Source: Isoetes taiwanensis
Lineage: Eukaryota; Streptophyta; Lycopodiopsida; Isoetales; Isoetaceae
Length of the DNA: 64,000 nucleotides
Reading direction: 5' to 3'
Assembly (NCBI GenBank): GCA_021234155.1
Contig: JAJEKV010000041.1
Location: 7,446,917-7,510,916 of the forward strand
Of the stretch, positions 21,463 through 33,206 are shown piece by piece. Every line of letters begins with the position of its first letter. Positions within the stretch are counted from its first letter, which is position 1. A program made the translations under genes and the position numbers. Below the pieces are notes generated by a model. It had not been told where the DNA came from. It did no database searches and saw only the letters and a program-made list of their open reading frames with translations.

Positions 21463-23184
21463 ACCTGGCTAGAGAGTCAAACATAATTAGCCAACTTGAA
21501 TTTATGCTCAAGTTGGGGTTAGAACCTCCAGATCACTTAAGGTGATCAGTCTACACAAGAATCTTTTAGAGAAAAAGCCCAAATATCAAGTACTCATACC
21601 TTTCCCAATTCAAGAATAAGGAGTCTTCACTCAAATCGATGTGGCTGTTATAGGTAAATTGCTTTACGAGGTCAAATGATTGTGACTTGTGTAGAAAAGT
21701 TATAAGCATGCAATGGAAAAGATCTTTAATCTGGGAGATATTCGATCTCAAAGTTGAGTCAATTTTTGGTCAATATCAGTCAAAGCCTCAAACAGATCTC
21801 GAAATTTTGTAACTTGCATTACAGAGAAGATTTTTGAGAAATTCCAAAACTAAGGTGGAGTATAGGTTCCAAGGATGTGGGGCAGACAATCAAATCTTGT
21901 TTTGGATCACTAAAACTATTTTTTTGGCACTGTTTTGTGGATGACAGTCTAAAACCATATCAGACAGAATGCAAAAAATTATAACTTGAGTTTGGAGTGG
22001 TTTTTTCTCGAACTTTTTGTGCACTCAGGTGCAAATATAGTTGGAAATAAGGGGCAACTGGTCATAAGCAAGAGAAGATCATGGAATATCTTACTGTAAA
22101 AATGTTTGAATGGCAGAAATACTAAAAGAACATGACAGTCAATTTTTTAAACACTTGGCAGACAATTTTCATTGATGTGAAGGTAATAAGATGAATATGG
22201 GTCTCAGGATCATAAATCAATCATCAGAATATCTCAGAAGGTCATATAATAATATCACAATAGGATAATCAGTCCAATTTTCTCAAATCAAACTGTGGAA
22301 TGCTCAAAAACTTCATGAACGTCTTCAGATCATGCTCAGCATGTATCAATGTTGAGGTTTGATGCGTCTGGGCCTTCAGAAAGTTGTGTGTCGATCACCC
22401 CAGTTATATTTTCAAAATTTTGTGAATCCAGAATCTTAGGCATTGATTATGGGTTTGTTGGGTAGCTAAGAGGCGGGAAGGAAAGATTCGGGAGGAATTT
22501 AAGGCAGAAATTGAGGCCCCTGGCCGATTCGAAGGTTTTTTCTAAGTTTAGGGTTCATGGAGGGAATCTCGCGAGCATCTTTCGAGTATATTTCGAGATT
22601 CTGGCCTTTTAAAAAATCAATTTTCAATGGTTTAAATGGGAAAATCAAACCTTAGAGTTTTAAGAATCTTCTAGGGATCTTTGAGGATGCCTTTCAAGAG
22701 TTTGGGAGCATATCTGACCTTGCCATGTGGCATAGGGCATCCTCATGGTATCTAGAATGATACCTAAATTATCCACCTAGGATCCTAATGTTCCATAATA
22801 GGGTTTATTTTTCAAAAGCAAAGGCTAAAAAATGGGATGGAAATATGAAATAGAAGTGAGCTTATGATGAGATAAAAGAAGAATTGAGGAATCAAAGCAA
22901 AAAATGGGAAAAGGCATAGGGGAATGGAGATGGGAATAGTTTGGGGACAAAAGATTCTAGATTACCATGGGGTCTTCCAAACTCTAACTTCCAATCTTCA
23001 AAAAGCTTTTTCCAATCTTCTTACCCAAAATCTTGTAAGCATCTTTTGATTATCTTTGACCTCAAATGAAGTATTTCTTATGGGAGTTGACCTTGAAGAT
23101 AAATATCCTTTGACCTTCACACCAATGTTGACTACCAAGTTCTTCTTTGACTTAGCCTTCCTAACTTCAACATATGAAACGACA
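21463..23184 (-). repeat. E1 5' LTR (right copy), terminally deleted
   Basis: Matches 13464-15219 but begins at ACCTGGCT; the first 11-12 bp of LTR and the whole gag leader with primer-binding site are gone. The junction is GAACTGAG|ACCTGGCT, and E2 has GATCCAGG and AAACCTGG at the two break points, a possible microhomology deletion. A short internal deletion near 21720 removes GACCAAGTCTGAG present in the other LTR. Confidence 0.85.
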
Positions 23185-24438
23185 ATTAGTTATTTCACAT
23201 GGATATAGCACATTAATTATTAATAATATTGAATTTGTTATTTCTTATATAGCTTGGTCCTCCCTTTTGAATTTTGCCAGTGGGATATCTCGAGCTGTTT
23301 TGCCAAGAACCCTAATCTGCAGAAATGCCAAGATCCGGCAAATTTACCCTAATCAACCACCCAATCATGACCCTAAGACATCGGATCAGCCTGTATTACA
23401 TCAAGAATTCATCAAATAAACTAAAAAACAAAAATATAGCCCGGATTTGCTAACAACAGAACTAAACAGGGGATTTGAAGAGGGGGAAAATGGCTCAGAG
23501 TTTTTTCGAGGGCTTTGAGGCGAAGAATGGATCGAAGAGTTTGAAGAAAGACTGATTTTGAGATCTTGAGCTTGAATTTGCCTTCCACATATCAGATTAT
23601 GCATGAATTACTGACAATTTCCGTGAATGACCTGACCTGACTGTGTACCTTATTTGATCTTGTGCCCAAGACATCGAGCTTGGGATTAACATTATTTGCT
23701 GTGTGATTCTTTGGTCAATGAAAATCTGATCCTTGTTGAAAAGTTTGTGAATGATCTCTGTTGACTTTGTGTTTGGCATCATAAAGAGATAACAATTGAC
23801 CCTGCATTCAAGCACGAGAAAATCGCAAAAATTGTAGCATGTATGCATCTATAGCATAGGTTAATGATGATCAAAGTACCTGCATAATTTTCTAATAAAA
23901 ATTTGCACTTGCATTGCTAGATCAATCATCTACTCATACTAGTCCATACTTGCACTTTCCTTGAGTGATTTGCATCCTTTCACTTGCAAAGGCAAACTTA
24001 GCATAGTATCTATTCCAAAAGGCAAATAGAACACTCAAGCATCAGGTAGTTCAAGATTTGCTTGTTGTTCATAGTTTGTAACAGTCTGTCAGACCTAAAC
24101 TCACATTTCCAGAAACATTAGCACAACTCTTGGCAAAGGGCATGCTTGACCATTGTGTGCAGACATACTGAGAGAGGATCCAAGCATCAAATTCCAAAAA
24201 GGAGCTGACTTTGTCAAGTTACAAAATTTCACTCTCTAACAAGGATATTGACCAAATTTTAACCCAGTCAGAAGTGCACTTTTGAGTGGTTTGCATTGAT
24301 TAAAATATGTCTAACTTTGTGCCTAGCATCCTTTAGGGTCTTAAGCAGCTAGCATAAAAAATCACAAGTAGACTCACTCTGGTTTGCATTTGGCATCTAT
24401 TCTTGCAAGACAGACTTTTTTCTCTTTAGGGAAAGTGG
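23185..24438. other. Intergenic between E1 and the unidentified multi-exon gene
   Basis: No recognised gene. Around 23486 a short frame ATGGCTCAGAGTTTTTTC (MAQSFFEGFEAKNG...) runs 21 codons on the plus strand, and a Ser-rich frame runs on the minus strand at 23401-23604. Neither is supported by splice signals I can connect. Confidence 0.35.
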
Positions 24439-24570
24439 TTAAAAATTATTGTTTGAGCCTTCTACTTGGATTTTTTCCACACAGAGTGGTTTCCTTAAGC
24501 AACCTGGAGATTCTAAACCGCTGAGGTTGAAGGTTTTGCCAGGAACACCTTCAACACCAACCTGGATCTG
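24439..24570 (-). CDS. Possible terminal exon, unknown protein
   Basis: The minus frame after a TTGCAG acceptor reads QQIQVGVEGVPGKTF, NLSGLESPGCLRKP and ends EGSNNNF with a stop. It may be an alternative last exon of the gene at 24809-26591 or an unrelated frame. No homology recognised. Confidence 0.25.
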   Translation of the reverse strand, partial: QIQVGVEGVPGKTFNLSGLESPGCLRKPLCVEKIQVEGSNNNF

Positions 24571-24808
24571 TTGCTGCAAAAATTTAAGTAATAATAGCCG
24601 ATGCATCCCTACAACTTGTGATATTATTATCATAGTCATTTGCTTCACCTGGATGAAAGTATTTAAATTTGATCACTTTGAAACTAAAATAGAATAAGAT
24701 AACAAAACAATGGCAAGAGGGCTTCACCTCAAAGAGCTCATTTGACGTATTAAGCCTTGCAAACAGCTTCTCAACAAAGCCATGTAGCAAATGTAAATGC
24801 TATAAAGG

Positions 24809-26591
24809 TTAAAAACTGCCACGGTCACTTCCTTCTGATTGTATCTGTTGCTGCCTTTTCATTCCTTGCATAGCTCTTTCTAGCTTTGCTTGTTTTTTCC
24901 TTCTACTTGAGGCAGTACCCTTGTTATAAGCCTGGAAATTTAAAAAATTTACATCTGCACAGACATTGGATGTCTTGTGGCATATACATCCAAGCCATAA
25001 GATACAAACTCCATATAGAGTTAGAACAACCTATTTAGCCCATAATGCACACTGTTCCTGTCGTATTTGGTGTGTAGGTTTTGCCAACAATTGAACTTGT
25101 GAGGCCATATTGGCAAGGGTATTATAATAGAGATATGCAGTACCATGCTTCTGCTTATGCAGCCCTGGAATCGTAGGATCATAGTTCTAAACAATATGGT
25201 TTACTTATGCTCGAGCTAACCACGCAATTTCAGGCATATTTCCAACATCCATGTCCAGATGGCATATTAAAATATTGCTTGTCACAATGTTAAAATATTG
25301 CTTGTCACAATCCTGAAATGGGCTACCCAAGAATAGTGTTTGAATACACAAAAATCAAGCATGGGATGTGATTTCCACATTAACATGGAATGACACAGGC
25401 ATTCACATGCTATCACATGTGCAATCCAACTATATAGGTGCAAAAAGAAACATGAAGGTACCTTGCACATGCCCCTGCAATTGCCACCACTGGCTTAAAT
25501 ATATTATAGAGAGTGGAACCTGGTGAAAGCAACACGAATGAAGAGATAAGAAAAGCCAACTCACAATTTCTCAATCAACCACTTCATAGTCGTATTAATT
25601 TCTTCCAAGGAAGATACTACAATATGTGTTTATTTTTCAATTAAACATTTTGATTGCTCTCTTGACGATTCCAACACTTCTGTATTTTCCATTGTAATTT
25701 TTCTCCAATGTTCAACCTACAAAAGGGCTGCCTAGGTTAGAATCTATCAAGGAGTAATGCACTGTGATATCTTACCTCTTCACCTCTTCAGACAAATATT
25801 CTGGTAGTTTGCTATTTTTTTTTTCTGGTGAAGGCCATGGAGCCCATTTTCGTTTGGCGGTTCTGAAAAAGAAGAGGGAAAAGCACAAATATTCTTAGTA
25901 GAAGTTAGAATCACTTATGTGTAACACCAAAATGTCAAAGTTCCATAGATCTCTTACCAAATTCTGTACCATTTTCAGTTGATGCTCTTCGGTAACATCT
26001 TGCAGCAGTGGTGATTTCTCAGCTAGATCCGAGTCGGTAACCTCGATGCTTACTGCAGTTTTATTGTCAATAGACCTACCAAACTCATAAAAAATTATCA
26101 AACCAAAAGTAGAAAAACCCACAGATGGACATTGATTTGTATAACAGATCATTCTCAGAAATTTGGAACAGTCCTTGGGCAAAAGCATTCTACGTTATGG
26201 GATAGAGTAGGTAGAATATCTGAGCGGGAAACCAGTATATTAGAGGTCAAAACTAGCATTTTAGAGGTCGGAGCCAGCATTTTAGACCATCTCAACCCTT
26301 TTTGATCCGCAATATGCTTCATCGTCCATTTCCTTCAAAGGCATAAAGTCTTTTGAATCATCAAAAACTTACAAGAGAAAGGAGTAGGAAAACGATCTTC
26401 CTACGAAATTATGAAGCTAATTTGACAAATTGATTTCCTGGATGCTTTACCATTTCGAAGCAAGAGTGAAGAGGCTGTTACCATAGCATCCTTTTGCCTC
26501 TTTGATTTTCAGGATCTATGTCAAGAACCCGGCCTCTACTTTGAATCTTAAAGAAATCTATCAGCCGCAGGCTCTCCCGCTTTGGGTCTTC
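24809..26591 (-). CDS. Unidentified multi-exon gene or gene remnant
   Basis: A chain of exon-like frames with splice signals on the minus strand. 26482-26591 (AG...GTAACA) reads EDPKRESLRLIDFFKIQSRG and RVLDIDPENQRGKRML. About 26302-26370 reads DDSKDFMPLKEMDDEAYCG. 25958-26075 (AG...GTAAGA) reads TAVSIEVTDSDLAEKSPLL and EEHQLKMVQNL. 25776-25862 (CAG...GTAAG) reads AKRKWAPWPSP and LPEYLSEEVKR. Near 25710 is VEHWRKITMENTEVLESS. 25031-25164 reads LHKQKHGTAYLYYNTLANMA and QIRQEQCALWAK. 24809-24931 reads AYNKGTASSRRKKQAKLERA and MQGMKRQQQIQS, then a stop. Basic, Gln-rich ends and hydrophilic content suggest a nuclear or coiled-coil protein. Phases do not all match and one internal stop is seen, so it may be a decaying copy. 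I do not recognise the family. Confidence 0.45.
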
Positions 26592-27779
26592 CTAACCTAC
26601 AAACAAAATCGGTAAATCTGACAGATGAAATTCAATAAAAGAAATTAAAGGATGACTGCACAGACTATCCTTAAAATAGGTTTATTATTATATATAGATA
26701 TAGATTATAATGATGATGATTACTTTGATAGTGTTGTATTCTTTCTTTTTGCTCCTTCTGTGTATTGGGGGTTAAGGGAAGGGTAGAGACCTAAAGGCCT
26801 CTTATAACTAGAGAAGTTTCTAGCTAGAACCCTTAAAATCCAATAATTGCAGCATGTGCACAAGAGCCCACCTGGCTGTGGAAGCTATCTCGTGGTTCAG
26901 CACCAAATAACGAGCACAATAGTGAAACGGGGGTGGAGTCTTGTCTAGCGTGGCTACAAGGCTCCTACAATGTGCTAGGCTTATAGCCGGTCCTCGCGGT
27001 GGGGTCGGGTATGGGTCCAACACCTCCTGGGTCGCAGGAGCGTGCCTATATGGACGTCCTGGGCTCAATGGGTGTGGCTAGCAGTCCATGGATTTTGGGG
27101 GGTTTCAGTCGGGTACGGCTGCGTGTGCATCTAGTGGCACGTAGTCTCTAGCATACCCATGGATCCATTATGTTGGGGGAGGGGATACTTCCATGACCTA
27201 CCTCATTGGACCGAGGAGATGCAACCCGGAGTAGTCTCATAGGGTGATTCCATGAGACTGCGTCTCCGGAAGGCTACAATCACGCCATAGCATGTTTCAG
27301 CCTATCTGCAAAGTATGCACAGGAGGGGCGGATGGAGTGGACTACCCTAGCCATTGTCTTATGGCGCCAACACCATGTTATACTTCTGTCTGCTGGTATC
27401 TTGAGGCCCTAACCCCATGGAGTCTGAGCCCAGGGTAGCGCCCTTGTCATGATGTGTTATTTATGTTGTTTATGCTAGTAGTGTCCTTTATTTGGTGATG
27501 ATAGATGGGCCACCCTTCGTGGTGGTATGTTATTTCAGTATGATTGTTGTATGCTAACATGTATGTACGCTTCCGCTGTATAGAATCCCCATAGAGGACG
27601 TGGGACGAATGACACCTCCGTGTTCCTCGCCCGGACACTTGGCCATCCAAGTGGTCCGAGTATGACGGAGGGCCCTACCCTAGGGATTAGTCGCCACGGG
27701 AGGGGAATTTCCGTCTTTATACGATGGGAGCATCGTATAGATTCTGGGAGCATCACAATTGATATGCTTTGACTAGAGA
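26592..27779. other. Intergenic; GC-richer block of unknown origin
   Basis: 26820-27440 is GC-richer than its surroundings and lacks a convincing coding frame. Its texture resembles 860-1900, but no shared phrases were found by eye. An AT dinucleotide-rich patch lies at 26685-26720. Confidence 0.35.
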
Positions 27780-28170
27780 AAAAAACTATTTGCCAAATTT
27801 GCTAAGGGAGATGAAGGTGAGACATGGGACATGAGGCAAGCAAGGCATCTTGGGTAGGAATAAAATAGTAAGCTCAAGTAGTGATCCATGTGAAATAACA
27901 CTCATGCCAGGAACTCAAAATTAGCCACATGCCAAGACAACTTGAGGGGTCTTCCAATATTCAAACTCTAGCTTGTTTTACTTGAATCCGACTTCCTTGC
28001 TTTGCTTGTGTAATCTTCAATGAATATCCTTTCCGTGGCTCTTCAAGCAAGTGTCTACTTGTGATCTTCAGCGATGAGAGTCTTCAAATTTGTAGTACGT
28101 ATATTCAAATGCTCAAGTCAATATGCAGGTGTGAACATGTCAATGTGTCCAACGCTCTTCTACGCTACCA
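27780..28170 (-). repeat. Probable 3' LTR remnant of element E0
   Basis: Sits where E0 needs its 3' LTR, shows weak similarity to the right part of the E2 LTR (GGGTCTTCCAATATTCAAACTC against GGGAATCTTCCAAACTC), and ends ..CTACCA|TAGCATG. A hairpin-prone GGCAGCATCATGCC follows, paralleling the TTAGCATGTTGCCC hairpin of E2. The left boundary is unknown. Confidence 0.35.
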
Positions 28171-28976
28171 TAGCATGGCAGCATCATGCCAAGCAGAAAA
28201 GATAGGCGGGTCTTCCAGCCTCTCAAGCCCAACACATGGATTTTGAGCTCAACAATGATTGCCAATGTGGAGGGATGGTTGGCGACATGGGTGCTTCATG
28301 ATGAATAGATGCAAGGTTGCATGGAAGGCAGGTTATGTGTGACTCAAATGATAATGGAGGTACAAGTATGATGAACCTGCATGACAGGTGAATCTGTGGT
28401 TACTAAAACTAGGTTGCCATATGGAAATGTGAAGGCAACCTGATGGATATGGATAGGAATGATGTCGTAGGAGGGGTTCATATGGATTGTGGACAACTCT
28501 TGAGCATATGATAATGTGGTGAAGGTGTCAAAGGATGTTCCTGCATGTGACATGATATGAATTAGCAAATCAGGCTACTGTTATGGTAGGGATGGAAGTA
28601 GCATTTCATGATGGTATGAGTGGAATGGGAGAATGATACATGAATGGATTTGAAAGATGAAGATGAGTATGACAGATGCTCCTGCATGGAAACAATAAAC
28701 TTTAGCTCCACAAACTCAAGCCTGAGACCTTGTACTTACCGTCACCTGCATTTTCTTAATTCTCATTAGTCAATATAGCAACAAACATTTTAAAATGCAT
28801 GAGAGACTCTGAAACTTTAAACATGGAGGCTAATCTATTATAAGAACTCAAAGCAAACCTCCCTCTCTCTTCTTCTTCTTCCTTTTTTTTTCTTTTTGTG
28901 TGTTCTTTTATTCTTTTGAAATTAAGCAACTTAAGTTCTAATCTAATGTACTCTACCTACCATAAACAAATTCAAC

Positions 28977-30060
28977 TCATTCAAACAAAGACAAGGCAAC
29001 ATGTTGCTGCCAGTACCTTTTCAGATGTAATATTATATTGATGGGGTTTGGGAGCTCCCTACCTTTAGCAACAGTTTTTAGCCAATATGAATCTCTATCT
29101 GCCATTCCAATTACTTCAAATGGTCCCTCCCATAGGTTCTCAAATTTGGTTGCATTATCCTCCCTAGCCTTGTTCCATTTCAGAACCAATTCCTCTTCTT
29201 TGAGTGTTTCCTGCAGTTTACGAGCAGCTTTGAAGGCTGCCACATCCTTGGCTTTTTTCATTAGTATAGAATTTTCAGCTTCAAACCTGTGTTCTTCTAA
29301 CTGCATTAGCCTCACACATCTTTCCTTGAGTGCCTCTTCCATTTCCAGGTTAACTTTATATGATAATCTCAAAGAGGGCAGCTCGAATTCCACTGGAACA
29401 ATAGACCCGATCCCATAAGCTAAGCTGAAGAGAGCATGTTTAGTTGTTGTCTCGATAGTGGTCCTATATGCCCATAGAGCATCATGAAGCTTCACATGCC
29501 AATCTTTCTTGCAAATGGTAATAGTATTCTTCAGAATTGTTTTGAGCACTTTGTTTGTAGCCTCAGCCTGACCATTCCCTTAAGGATAATAAGCTGAGCT
29601 CTTTGTGTGCTTTACTCTTAGAGTAGACAACAGGGCAGCAATGACCTCATTCATAAATTGGCTCTCTCTATCTGATATAACTTTGAAGGGAATGCCAAAC
29701 CTAGCACAAATATTTTCATGTATGAACCTTGCAGTGGTCAGAGCATTAGGTTGTCTAAGAGGAATTGCCTCTGCCCATTTGGTGAAATAGCTAGTGGCAA
29801 CCAATATATTGATGTTGTGCAGATGATGGAGGATCTATTGGGCCTATGAAGTCTAGTCCCCACACTTGGAAAGGACCTGGATGTGATAGCAGTAAGGGGT
29901 GCTGACTGCAAAATTCTCTTGCAAAATCTGACATTTATGACAGCACTTGGTCACATTATAACAGTCTTTGAACAATGTGGACCAATAGTATCCAGATCTT
30001 AGAATTTTTTGGCAGTTGTGTCAGTGTTGAAGGTGTTCCCGGCAAAACCTCCCAAACAAT
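28977..30060 (-). pseudogene. E0: integrase remnant of a sister Ty3/gypsy family
   Basis: Clearly related to, but diverged from, the E1/E2 integrase. Pieces read GGFAGNTFNTDTTAKKF, CHKC, WGLDFIGP, ATSYFTKWAEAIPLRQPNAL, ISDRESQFMNE, GNGQAEATNKVL, DALWAYRTTIETTTKHA, WEGPFEVIGMADRDSYWLK and HLKRYWQQHV, so D, D, E and the GPF module are visible. A TAA at 29580-29582 replaces Gln before GNGQAE, and there are frameshifts near 29820-30010. Everything upstream (RT, protease, gag) is missing. The piece ends close to LTR-A of E2. The 28171-28976 stretch is its 3' non-coding region. Confidence 0.8.
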
Positions 30061-30326
30061 TGTTTAAAACATCTTTCCCTGAAGGGTGAAAAGTCTGCCT
30101 TACAAGAATGTATATCAAATGCAAACCAAAGGGAGTTTGATCATAATTCTTGTTACCATAGTGCGCAAGACCTTGAAGTATCTTGGGACAAAAGTCAGAA
30201 GGATTTTGATGAGGGTAGATTTGCCAAACAAGCATTCCTGACCAAGCCAATTTTTGGTCAATATCCCTGGCAAAGAGCTAGATTTTCAAACTCGATGCTG
30301 GTGGTCTCTTTTTGAGATCTAATGCT

Positions 30327-32384
30327 TGTTGACCCTAAACCTGGCTTAAAGGTCAACCACAAGGAACCAATTCAAGTTTTCACACAAATTGGGGTTAGAA
30401 CCTCCAGATCACTTGAGGTGATCAGTCTATGCAAGGAAATACCAAAAACAAGTTCAAAAAGTTCGAGTTCTATACCTTTCCCATTTCCAAAAAATAGTAC
30501 CTTTGCCAAAACAAATGTGGTGTCGAGATGCAGATCGATTTTCTAAGTCAGATGCAATAGACTTGGTCAAAAAAGTGGTAATTAACCAACAGTAAAACTT
30601 CTGACCAAGTCAGAGACTTAATCTGTGAGTTATTCGAGCTCAAAGTGGGGTCAAATTTTGGTCAATAGAGGTCAAATGTAGAAAACAGTGATCAGAAATT
30701 GAGATTTGGAGTTGCCAATCATCTTTTTAGAAATTCCAAAGTAGATAGGTTGCAATGATGCTAGGGAAGAGGGGCAATCAATCAAATCTTCATTTGGATG
30801 TGTAAAAGTATTTTTTATGGCTAGATTTGGCAAAATACAGTCAAAACTGTCCAAACCCGAGAGCAACTTTTTTGAATTTGAGCTATACTTGGTATTTTTG
30901 AATGATTCCAACTCCTTTGGAGTGCACAGGCTCTAAGGATAGATGGCAAGTGGTCCAAAGGAATAGAAATACACACTAGAATTTTCTGTAGAATATTTTG
31001 TAGCAAAAATTGTAGAATAATATATCAGAGATGGATTTGACAACTTGGCAATCGATTTGAATTGATATGGAGGTAAATATATCATGATAACAGAATATAA
31101 GGATGCTTCATAGCTTTAAATCACATGAAAATAATCTTCTCAAGTCAATAAATAATTTTTGAAGGTAATGTCAACCAAATCTTGTGGATCCAGTTGAGGA
31201 GAGCTCAAGAACTTCAAGGATCGTCCAGATCTTGCTCAGCAATGATAGGCTTAAATTATTGCTTAAGTTCCGGGATCCAAGAATAGATTGGTTGCAGGGA
31301 GAATGGAACCAAATCCGGCGTGATTCGAGCCAGAAACTCGGATTTAGGGTTCAGGGTAAAAGCATGTTAGGGTGTCCCTTAAAAAGTATTATTTAGTGAC
31401 CAAAAAAGTACCTAAAAAGGTACCCAGGACTGGGTACTGGGTACCTGTGTAATATCTCAATAAAAGGTACATTCTAGAACTTTTATATATATTTTGATTT
31501 TCAGTAGCATTATCTTTATCTTAACTTTGAATATTAATGTGTCTTTGACTTTTATTTTGGACTTTTGTACTAGTTTTAATGAAAATAAAAATGAGAAAGT
31601 ACCCAGTTCTGAAGTACCTAGTGTATGTACTTTTGCAGGTTCCAAAAGTGGTACACCCTAACATGCTTTTACCCTTCATGGCCATATATTTCGGGGAATT
31701 TCCGCGATACGGTTCGCGTATTTCCCTTAAATATGCTGGGAATATTCCTGTATTTGGGATTTTAGGAAAGTTCTACCATGGTTCAAGCTTAAAGCTTATA
31801 TTATCTTGGAGTTTTATGCATGCTTTAGACCATGGTATCAAATACCCATAACCTAATTTGAAGTTATTAGGACCACGAGACCAATTTGAAGGAGTGGAGG
31901 GCCAACAAGGGTTTAACCATAAAATAGGGGGTGAGAAATAGAGATTGGCAATGGGGGCAATAAAGGCTCATGTGGATAGTGGAGATAGATGACAATAAGA
32001 AGGTATGGAGTAAGTGTGTATGGCAAGGAAAAAGCAAATATGGGGGGCAATGATGCAAAAGTGGCTAGGGAATATAAGAAGGGAAAAATGGCTAAACAAG
32101 GTGACAAGGGTGAAACCATAAAGGGGAATCTTCCAAACTCTAACTTCCAAACTTTGAGCAATATCTTCCAAACTTCATAACCCAGAATCTTCTAGAGCAT
32201 ATTCCTGACTAAGCATTTGACTTTGAATAAAATACCTTTTGTGAAGTTTGAACCTTGATCATTGTTTGACTTGAAGCATGAACATTTTTTGACCTCCATA
32301 ACAATGTTGAGTGACAATAATCTTCCAAGCTTTGCCCTAGTCTTCTAAAATGAGTTGACCTAGTTTGAACATATGGATCCTTCA
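30327..32384 (-). repeat. LTR-A (3' LTR of E2) with MITE insertion
   Basis: 2058 bp, starting TGTTGACCCTAAACC and ending GGATCCTTCA, so on the minus strand it reads TGAAGG...CAACA. Compared with LTR-B it lacks about 85 bp near 31243 (the ATCAATGTAGGATCTGAATA segment) and carries the 321 bp MITE at 31354. Other differences are few. Confidence 0.9.
31354..31674. mobile_element. 321 bp MITE with 22 bp perfect terminal inverted repeats
   Basis: Left end GGGTAAAAGCATGTTAGGG.. (31354-31375) is the exact inverse of the right end ..CCCTAACATGCTTTTACCC (31653-31674). TTCA flanks both sides (31350-31353 and 31675-31678). LTR-B has the uninterrupted site AGGGTTCATGGCC, proving insertion. The interior is AT-rich with repeated GGTACC/GTACC phrases and no coding frame. 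GG-starting ends with a 3-4 bp duplication recall PIF/Harbinger MITEs, but TCA/TTCA is not the standard TWA, so the superfamily is left open. Confidence 0.9.
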
Positions 32385-33206
32385 TTAGCATGTTGCCCTT
32401 TGGGGCAACATCTCATAAAACAAAAAAGAATGGCTGGTCCCCTCAGCCATAAAGGGTCTTCAATCTTGTACCAAGGTGCTTGAGTGAGAATCATGGTAGA
32501 GAGGGAGTGCGATGTGTAAGTGTTAATGGAGTAGAAATGAATGTTGTGGGGGGAATGAATGGGATATGATATGTGAAAAAGAATGGGAATGAGTGTTAAT
32601 ATGATGGGAAAGTGATGGAAATGGAGTGTATGGGGGGAGAAAAATGTGAAAATGTTGAAGTCTCGCCAAAACAAAAGAATATGTGTCTCCTTAATATCTT
32701 CAAGAGCAACTCTGCTAGGATGGTGAAGCTGAATTGCAGAGTGCTTCCTTCCTGGGGAAATGAACAACAAGAATAAGAGGTTTAGATGGATGGCAGGGCT
32801 ACTTATGGCAGATGAATAAAGATGGGAAAAGGGTGCACCTGTCATGGAAACACACAAACTAGTTAGACTTAATAACTTGCAACTCTGCTATGATGGTGAA
32901 GCTGAATTTGCAGAGTGCACATTTGGGGAGATAAAAATAAAAGAGCATGGCTGAATGGAGGGCAAGACCACACTGAGACAGATGAATAAAGATGGATAAA
33001 GGGTGCTCCTGCAAATGACACTTGGCAGTTAATAAAAATCCTTGTCCTGAGACTATTTGATAGCTCATCCTTCATACTGGCTAATCTGCAAACATAAACT
33101 TAATGAAGACATTAGTTCTAAATTTAAGACAAAGTGAAATCCAATCTATCTAACATCTAAATTTAATTCTAACTTGTTTAAATTCTAGAGCATAAAAGGG
33201 ACAAGT
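32385..33206 (-). other. E2 3' non-coding internal region
   Basis: Begins with the two hairpins (ATGTTGCCC/GGGCAACAT at 32390-32411; ATGGCTG/CAGCCAT at 32430-32450). The GCAACTCTGCTA.GATGGTGA repeat occurs at 32706 and 32879, a 173 bp period. No coding content. Near-identical to 41617-42417. Confidence 0.6.

Larger units (their letters stand above)
13464..23184 (-). mobile_element. Ty3/gypsy LTR retrotransposon E1 (broken)
   Basis: Two direct repeats of about 1.7 kb flank about 6.2 kb that encodes, on the minus strand, gag, protease, an RNase H, RT, a second RNase H-like region and integrase in that order. There is no chromodomain. The LTR left end is TGTTGACC and the right end is near CGACA/CCAACA. 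No matching 5 bp target duplication was seen (GTGAT on the left, ATTAG on the right). The 5' LTR has lost its first bases and the primer-binding site, and the polyprotein is broken several times, so the copy should be immobile. Confidence 0.9.
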
